Part shown: one piece after another, positions 6,225-9,666 of the stretch
Layout of the letters: each line of letters starts with the position of its first letter
Position numbering within the stretch: position 1 is the first letter of the stretch
From: Xanthobacteraceae bacterium
GTDB lineage: Bacteria > Pseudomonadota > Alphaproteobacteria > Rhizobiales > Xanthobacteraceae
Direction: 5' to 3'
Assembly (NCBI GenBank): GCA_030043175.1
Contig: JASHYD010000107.1
Location: 1-9,666 of the forward strand
DNA length: 9,666 nucleotides
Notes under the pieces: generated by a model
Databases searched by the model: none
What the model was told of the DNA's origin: nothing
The model's input: only the letters and a program-made list of their open reading frames with translations
Made by a program: the position numbers and the translations under genes

Positions 6225-6662
6225 ATGCGAACGAAGCTTGCTATGGTCTCTATCATGGGTCTTGCGTTGTGCGGGTGGACGTCTTCGGCCTCGGCTCACC
6301 ATGCGTTTGCGGCGGAGTTCGACGCGAACAAGCCGGTGAATTTCAAGGGCACGATCACGAAAATGGAATGGGTCAATCCGCACACTTGGCTGCACGTGGA
6401 CGTGAAGCAGCCTGACGGCTCGGTGGTGAACTGGGCCATCGAAGCAGGTACGCCGAATGTGCTGTTCCGGCGCGGATTCACCAAGGAGTCCCTGTTACCT
6501 GGCACCGAGATCGTGATCGACGGATACCAGTCAAAAGACGGAACGAACCGAGCGAACGGCAGGGATCTCACGTTCACTGACGGACGCAAGTTGTTCCTCG
6601 GCTCCTCCGGAACCGGCGCCCCGTACGAGTTGACGCCTGGTGGCGCGCCGAAGACCCAGTAG
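6225..6662 (+). CDS. Small exported DUF6152-like protein with His-His mature N terminus (145 aa)
   Basis: The start ATG 6225 follows TAGGAGGT (6213-6220), an ideal Shine-Dalgarno. Signal peptide residues 1-24 (MVSIMGLALCGWTSSASA), with the best cleavage site directly before HHAFAAEFDANKPV. The mature protein would therefore start with His25-His26. Further features are the strand FKGTITKMEWVNPHTWLHVDV (His53, His57), VNWAIEAGTPNVLFRRGFT, GTEIVIDGYQSKDGTNRANGRDLTFTDGRKLF, and a Gly/Pro-rich tail. HHxFAAEFD, NPH and DGRK match my memory of the DUF6152 family, which has no characterised function. The predicted fold is a small beta barrel of OB type (inference). N-terminal His plus NPH could bind copper, untested. 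It is followed by a strong hairpin. Confidence 0.85.
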   Translation: MRTKLAMVSIMGLALCGWTSSASAHHAFAAEFDANKPVNFKGTITKMEWVNPHTWLHVDVKQPDGSVVNWAIEAGTPNVLFRRGFTKESLLPGTEIVIDGYQSKDGTNRANGRDLTFTDGRKLFLGSSGTGAPYELTPGGAPKTQ

Positions 6663-6675
6663 ACGGGTACTATGC

Positions 6676-6710
6676 GGGTCACGGCCAGGGCGCATGCCCC
6701 GGCCGTACCC
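6676..6710 (+). terminator. Strong hairpin after the DUF6152-like gene
   Basis: ACGGCC-A-GGGC-GCAT-GCCC-C-GGCCGT (6681-6706) is a nearly perfect stem with one A/C mismatch, extended by GGGT (6676-6679) and ACCC (6707-6710) around a bulged C. It starts 14 bases after the stop codon. No T-run follows, so termination efficiency is uncertain; it could instead stabilise the upstream mRNA. Confidence 0.6.
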
Positions 6711-6730
6711 ATCGCCGGGGCACTTGTTCC

Positions 6731-6795
6731 CAACCCGCCCTCTCCGCCAACGGGATGCGTGCCGCTTGCGGGAGAAGGTAGGGTAGGGGGCGGGG
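6731..6795. repeat. REP-like repeat between the DUF6152-like gene and the membrane genes
   Basis: CAACCCGCCCTCTCC (6731-6745) is partly complementary to the G-rich stretch 6770-6795 (GGGAGAAGGTAGGGTAGGGG and following), around a centre containing GCTTGCGGGAG. This is the general shape of an intergenic palindromic repeat common in Rhizobiales (CTCTCCC...GCAAGCGGGAG type). It shares GGGAG and GGTAGGGT with the repeat at 6107-6160, so the DUF6152-like gene has related elements on both sides. Confidence 0.6.
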
Positions 6796-6878
6796 ACGAT
6801 AGCGGTGACGACAGATCGGCCGCCGCGCGTTTTGCCCTCATTTCGTTGTACCCGCGATCGTAGTTCGACGGGAGAGGA

Positions 6879-7436
6879 ATGTCGTTTCTGAGTTTCTTTG
6901 AGCAGTTGTCCGAAACACCGTGGAGCGCTGCGCTCCACGAATCGGAGATTGCTTATTCCCTCATCGAATCATTTCACGTGTGGTCGCTGTGCCTGTTCTT
7001 CGGCATGACGGTGATGTTCGACCTGCGCCTCCTGGGGTGGACCATGCGTGGCGTGCCGGTATCGGAAGTGATCCGTCGCTTGCAGCCCTGGACGATCTTG
7101 GGGTTCGTCTTGATGGTGATCAGCGGCACGCTTTTGTTCTATGCAATCCCGCTGCGTTCCTATCAGAATATTTTCTTCAGAACCAAAATGCTTCTGATGC
7201 TGGTGGCGGGCTTGAACGTGCTGATCTTTCACCGCCGCGTTTTTCCGGGCGTCATCAAATGGGACGCGGATCCCATCCCGCCGAAGGCAGCGAGAGTGGC
7301 TGGCGCGCTATCGCTCATGCTGTGGATTGGCATTGTCATTTCGGGACGAATGATCGCCTATAACTGGTTCGACTGCGATCGGCAGCCGCAGCTCGCGATC
7401 ATCAATTTTTTGACCAGCTGCGCACCCACCCAATAG
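6879..7436 (+). CDS. Four-helix inner-membrane protein, DUF6644-like, first of a pair (185 aa)
   Basis: ATG 6879 sits just behind GGGAGAGGA. Predicted membrane helices are at about 27-50 (SLIESFHVWSLCLFFGMTV), 71-91 (WTILGFVLMVISGTLLFYAI), 101-118 (KMLLMLVAGLNVLIF) and 140-160 (LSLMLWIGIVISGRMIA). Residues shared with the next gene are E-S/A-F-H in helix 1 (His33), DLRLLG after it, PW before helix 2, ISGT/VSGT, F-x-x-K before helix 3, a His at the end of helix 3 (His118), and SLxLWxG...GRxI in helix 4. The layout fits DUF6644 membrane proteins as I remember them; function unknown. The conserved intramembrane His could ligate a metal or heme (inference). The C terminus after helix 4 is longer than in its partner and contains two cysteines. 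The gap of 216 bases before it holds a hairpin and a repeat. Confidence 0.82.
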   Translation: MSFLSFFEQLSETPWSAALHESEIAYSLIESFHVWSLCLFFGMTVMFDLRLLGWTMRGVPVSEVIRRLQPWTILGFVLMVISGTLLFYAIPLRSYQNIFFRTKMLLMLVAGLNVLIFHRRVFPGVIKWDADPIPPKAARVAGALSLMLWIGIVISGRMIAYNWFDCDRQPQLAIINFLTSCAPTQ

Positions 7437-7444
7437 GCTTACCG

Positions 7445-7927
7445 ATGGACCTAGACTTACTGCCATTCTTCCAGTGGTGCTACCAGACGCCGATCGGCGA
7501 AGGGATACGCAATTCAACCTGGCTGTTCCCGGTGATCGAGGCCTTCCACCTGCTCGGTCTCGGATTCACAGCAGGCGCCGTGCTGATCATGGACCTGCGC
7601 CTTTTAGGCGTGGGCCTCAGTAAGCAGCCGGCCGCACAGGTCTGGGCAAACGCTCGACCGTGGTTGCTTGGCGCCGTGATCGTAATGTTCGTCTCGGGCA
7701 CGCCCTTGTTCCTTTCCGAAACGCTCAAATGCTTGTACAACTTTGCCTTCTGGGTGAAGATGACGTCGCTCCTGCTGGTGCTCGTGTTCACGTTCACGGT
7801 CGTCCGCCATGTGATGCAAATGGACTTGACCCCCGATCGAAAGGTCTTGGCCCGATCGACGGCCATCATCTCACTCGTTCTCTGGTTCGGCGTGGCTTGG
7901 GGCGGACGCTGGATCGGGTTTTCGTAA
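7445..7927 (+). CDS. Four-helix inner-membrane protein, DUF6644-like, second of a pair (160 aa)
   Basis: Paralog of the preceding gene, starting 8 bases after its stop with only a weak AGG upstream, so its translation probably depends on coupling. Helices are at about 27-50 (LFPVIEAFHLLGLGFTAGAV), 72-90 (WLLGAVIVMFVSGTPLFL), 103-120 (WVKMTSLLLVLVFTFTVV) and 139-158 (AIISLVLWFGVAWGGRWIG). IEAFH (His34), MDLRLLG, RPW, VSGT, WVK, RH (His122) and SLVLWFG...GRWI align with the first protein. It is shorter at the C terminus, ending right after helix 4. Adjacent diverged copies kept together suggest a heterodimer. It could be the membrane anchor or transport part of the system encoded upstream, but no transporter family signature is visible. 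Confidence 0.82.
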   Translation: MDLDLLPFFQWCYQTPIGEGIRNSTWLFPVIEAFHLLGLGFTAGAVLIMDLRLLGVGLSKQPAAQVWANARPWLLGAVIVMFVSGTPLFLSETLKCLYNFAFWVKMTSLLLVLVFTFTVVRHVMQMDLTPDRKVLARSTAIISLVLWFGVAWGGRWIGFS

Positions 7928-7974
7928 GGTCTCGCGGGCCGGGCGTTACACCGGCGGCTATCCAGTTTCCAGCA

Positions 7975-7996
7975 GGTGGGAAGCACCTCTCCCACC
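7975..7996 (+). terminator. Hairpin 47 bases after the second membrane gene
   Basis: GGTGGGA (7975-7981) pairs perfectly with TCCCACC (7990-7996) around an 8-nt loop. It lies where the plus-strand operon would end. The following bases (AAATGC) are not a U-tract, so it is at best a weak intrinsic terminator. Confidence 0.4.
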
Positions 7997-8379
7997 AAAT
8001 GCCGTGGCGTCCGGAAAGAGGCTTCACCCCTCACGGGAGGCCGCGAGATTGCGTTGGCCCTATGCGGCCAGCCCCGTCGACGATCTCATCCTTGGATCGC
8101 CGCCCCCCAGATGCCAAGTTCAGGGCCCGGACCGGCGACCACAAGTCGCCCGACGTGCAGCGGCTGGTGTTGCAGCTGCTTGGTGTTGCAGCGCGGACAC
8201 GCCGCCTGCTTCCTTGTCAATCGCGTCGACAATCCGACCGACAAAGAGCCGGCATTCTTGCTTTGTTAACGTATGGCCGATGCTGATTGTTCGGAAGCGT
8301 CCGCCCGCCGTTGGCCCCGGCGCATTTCCCGACCCCCCTCCACGCGCCTGGGGCCCGCGGCGATTTTCGACGGAAGAAC

Positions 8380-8406
8380 CCGGTCCCGTGCTGAGGGCGG
8401 GACCGG
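8380..8406. other. Perfect 9-bp hairpin (cluster member 1)
   Basis: CCGGTCCCG (8380-8388) pairs with CGGGACCGG (8398-8406) around a 9-nt loop. It lies in gene-free DNA and is the first of several perfect inverted repeats in 250 bases. Confidence 0.7.
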
Positions 8407-8424
8407 ACGTCGACACAAGACCCA

Positions 8425-8453
8425 AGTCCCCAAGGGGCATCGCGAAGGGGACT
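8425..8453. other. Perfect 7-bp hairpin (cluster member 2)
   Basis: AGTCCCC (8425-8431) pairs with GGGGACT (8447-8453) around 15 nt. An alternative CCCC-AA-GGGG pairing inside the left arm is also possible. Confidence 0.6.
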
Positions 8454-8458
8454 GAGGT

Positions 8459-8497
8459 CGCGTGCGGGACGTCATCACCGCGTAGATGCCGCACGCG
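8459..8497. other. Perfect 9-bp hairpin (cluster member 3)
   Basis: CGCGTGCGG (8459-8467) pairs with CCGCACGCG (8489-8497) around a 21-nt loop. It begins five bases after the previous hairpin ends. Confidence 0.65.
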
Positions 8498-8532
8498 GAA
8501 GTAATTACGCACGGCTGATCAGGCATTCCGTG

Positions 8533-8547
8533 GGCCAAAAAGTGGCC
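8533..8547. other. Short 5-bp hairpin (cluster member 4)
   Basis: GGCCA (8533-8537) pairs with TGGCC (8543-8547) around AAAAG. It is short and could occur by chance; listed because of its place in the cluster. Confidence 0.4.
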
Positions 8548-8606
8548 AACAATTGGAATATTGCTGGAATGCCGCAATTCGCACATTACGGTCGAAATTC
8601 GCCGGC

Positions 8607-8628
8607 GACCGCTGCAAGCGCAGCGGTC
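8607..8628. other. Perfect 9-bp hairpin with 4-nt loop (cluster member 5)
   Basis: GACCGCTGC (8607-8615) pairs with GCAGCGGTC (8620-8628) around AAGC. It is compact and GC-rich, with terminator-like geometry but no T-tract on either strand. Confidence 0.65.
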
Positions 8629-8825
8629 AGCCGCGAGAGGCGCGAATGGTCACCGGGACGGACGCGGACATGGGCGCTTGGCCAATCGGAAGTTCAGGGG
8701 GGTTCGGCTGCGGAGAGTTGGGAGGCATGCCGTAGCCCTGGCCCTAACCTTCTACTACAAAGCGCAGGAGACGAGGCAACGTCGAACCCCGGGGGCCTAT
8801 GACGCCCCAGCCGAGGAGGAATAAC

Positions 8826-8996
8826 ATGGCCAAACAACCCGCCGAGCCCTCCCGGCCGCCAGCCGCCCGCCCGAGGAGAAGCGGGCGCCTGTTGGATCGG
8901 TACGACGCAATCGGCGCGGCGATTGTGCTTTTGCTTGCCGTCTTGTGGGTGCTCCATTTCCTGTTGCCGGCTCCTCCTCCAACCAACGTCCCGTGA
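8826..8996 (+). CDS. Small single-helix membrane protein (56 aa), unrecognised
   Basis: I do not recognise this gene. ATG 8826 lies 5 bases behind GAGGAGGA (8813-8820), one of the best ribosome binding sites in the window; an in-frame ATG nine codons upstream overlaps that site and is discounted. The protein has a basic, Pro-rich N terminus (MAKQPAEPSRPPAARPRRSG), the short amphipathic segment RLLDRYDAIG, one strongly hydrophobic helix at about 29-47 (AIGAAIVLLLAVLWVLHFLL), and a Pro-rich tail ending PTNVP. The positive-inside rule predicts N-in, C-out. The size, composition and strong translation signal support a real gene, perhaps a regulator or an accessory subunit of a membrane complex. 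The next gene starts 146 bases downstream. Confidence 0.6.
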   Translation: MAKQPAEPSRPPAARPRRSGRLLDRYDAIGAAIVLLLAVLWVLHFLLPAPPPTNVP

Positions 8997-9142
8997 ACGC
9001 TACGCCGCTCGAATTCGGGATGTCAGGAAGCCTATGCCCCCTGCCGGAAAAAAATTGGTGTAATGTCGGCAAGCTCAACGTTTGCTCTCCGCGCTACCGT
9101 CCCAGCACGGGAATAAGGCCGGGGGGCTAAAGGGGGTTGGAA

Positions 9143-9666
9143 ATGGAGAGCCATGTCTTCTCTTTGCAGAGCTGCAACAGTCCTCGAAGGCTGAGGTTCA
9201 TCAATCGCTGCCGTCTCCCCGCTGTCGTCGCTGCCGTCGTTTCGGTGAATTTCGCGCTTTCGCCGGCCAGCGCCGAGGGGCAGACAAGCTCATGGATCAG
9301 CAGTTGGACCGCCAGCCCTCAGGCGCCACGCGGAGTGATTCCCGCAAGCTTCTCGAGCCGGACGATTCGCCAGATCGTGCATCTCAGCATCGGCGGCAAC
9401 AAGATCAGGGTACGGTTGTCGAACGAGTTCGGCGCCAAGCCCGTCCTGATAGGAACCGCCAGCATCGCGATTCCAGCCGGAACTTCCGACATTGTTTCCG
9501 CAAGCCTGCGTCCACTTACGTTCGGCGGGTCGAAATCGGTGATCATTCCGCCGGGCGCTCCGGTCGTGAGTGATCCGGTGGAGTTCAACGTCGCCCCCCT
9601 CTCCAATGTCGCCGTGAGCCTGTATCTGCCGGCCGCCACGGATCTTGGGACGGTCCACGCGACCGG
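9143..9666 (+). CDS. Exported SGNH/GDSL-type hydrolase, N-terminal part (cut by window edge)
   Basis: An open frame of 174 codons runs from ATG 9143 (AGGGGG at 9131-9136) off the right end. The N terminus is long and basic (RRLRFINRCR), followed by a hydrophobic stretch (LPAVVAAVVSVNFAL) and cleavage near PASAEG, consistent with a signal peptide. The mature part begins SSWISSWTASPQAPRGV, then TIRQIVHLSIGGNKIRVRLSNEFG, IGTASIAIP, LTFGGSKSVIIPPGAPVVSDPV and NVAVSLYLP. This is the beta-sandwich domain that precedes the catalytic GDSL block in a family of secreted SGNH-hydrolase (lipase/esterase-like) proteins. The catalytic Ser, Gly, Asn and His blocks lie beyond the edge, so activity cannot be judged. 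A later start is possible because the first 20 residues are unusual for a signal peptide. Confidence 0.8.
   Translation, partial: MESHVFSLQSCNSPRRLRFINRCRLPAVVAAVVSVNFALSPASAEGQTSSWISSWTASPQAPRGVIPASFSSRTIRQIVHLSIGGNKIRVRLSNEFGAKPVLIGTASIAIPAGTSDIVSASLRPLTFGGSKSVIIPPGAPVVSDPVEFNVAPLSNVAVSLYLPAATDLGTVHAT

Larger units (their letters stand above)
7928..8825. other. About 900 bases without a convincing gene
   Basis: Several open frames cross this stretch on both strands, but none has a good ribosome binding site together with a recognisable domain. Their composition (Arg/Pro/Ser-rich) is that of non-coding GC-rich DNA. One minus-strand frame (8265-8087) contains a CPRC pair but no start signal. 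The supported contents are the hairpin at 7975-7996 and the hairpin cluster at 8380-8628. It may be a decayed remnant of a gene or an element. Confidence 0.55.

Noticed and set aside
6296..6841. A 181-codon minus-strand frame rich in Pro and Ser
   Set aside because: It crosses the hairpin and the REP-like repeat and is antisense to the DUF6152-like gene. Its composition is that of translated repeat DNA.
8087..8265. A minus-strand frame with CPRC, considered as a zinc-ribbon or transposase remnant
   Set aside because: Only one CxxC pair is present, with no start codon context, no second pair and no inverted repeats or target duplication. It is too short to support a pseudogene call.
7660..8586. 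Several 60-208 codon frames on both strands after the membrane genes
   Set aside because: No ribosome binding sites, Arg/Pro/Ser-biased composition, mutual overlap and no recognisable domain. The longest begins inside the second membrane gene in another frame.
9038..9075. TGCCG...CGGCA inverted repeat with an A-run, considered as a terminator after the 56-aa gene
   Set aside because: The stem is only 5 bp with a 20-nt loop, and the A/T-run lies in the loop and not after the stem.

Overview
This is a GC-rich chromosomal segment. The gene families (ArsR plus SRPBCC regulator module, a GST, and a long run of exported proteins of unknown function) point to an alphaproteobacterium, most likely a Bradyrhizobium-like member of the Rhizobiales. 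That placement is inference from gene content and base composition; there is no rRNA or marker gene here.

Left part (1-1066), minus strand: an ArsR-type repressor, an SRPBCC/AHSA1-type protein overlapping it by 4 bases, and the N-terminal 64 residues of a glutathione S-transferase-like protein cut by the window edge. They read as one operon. Two tandem 16-bp inverted repeats (GTAAG-N6-CTTAC) lie over the putative promoter and start codon, a probable autoregulatory operator.

Centre (1193-6662, probably to 7927), plus strand: the main interest of the window. A good sigma-70-like promoter is followed by a roughly 255-nt leader carrying a five-copy 17-bp tandem repeat and two overlapping, mutually exclusive hairpins. 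Four consecutive genes for exported proteins of one uncharacterised family follow. Three are close paralogs (394, 396 and 393 aa) and one is a shorter divergent relative (322 aa). The first three share GEPDLQGIWT near the N terminus, and all four share the core GH[WF][ED]G[ND]TLV[IV]DV[TS]NF. Next come a small exported DUF6152-like protein whose predicted mature N terminus is His-His, and two adjacent paralogous four-helix membrane proteins (DUF6644-like). GC-rich REP-like inverted repeats sit on both sides of the DUF6152-like gene. The arrangement suggests an envelope system: periplasmic beta-rich proteins, a possible metal-binding small partner, and a two-subunit membrane component. Its substrate is unknown.

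Right part (7928-9666): about 900 bases without a convincing gene but with a cluster of perfect hairpins (8380-8628); a 56-aa single-helix membrane protein with a strong ribosome binding site; and the exported N-terminal part of an SGNH/GDSL-type hydrolase running off the right edge.

All family names come from reading the translated sequence, without database searches.
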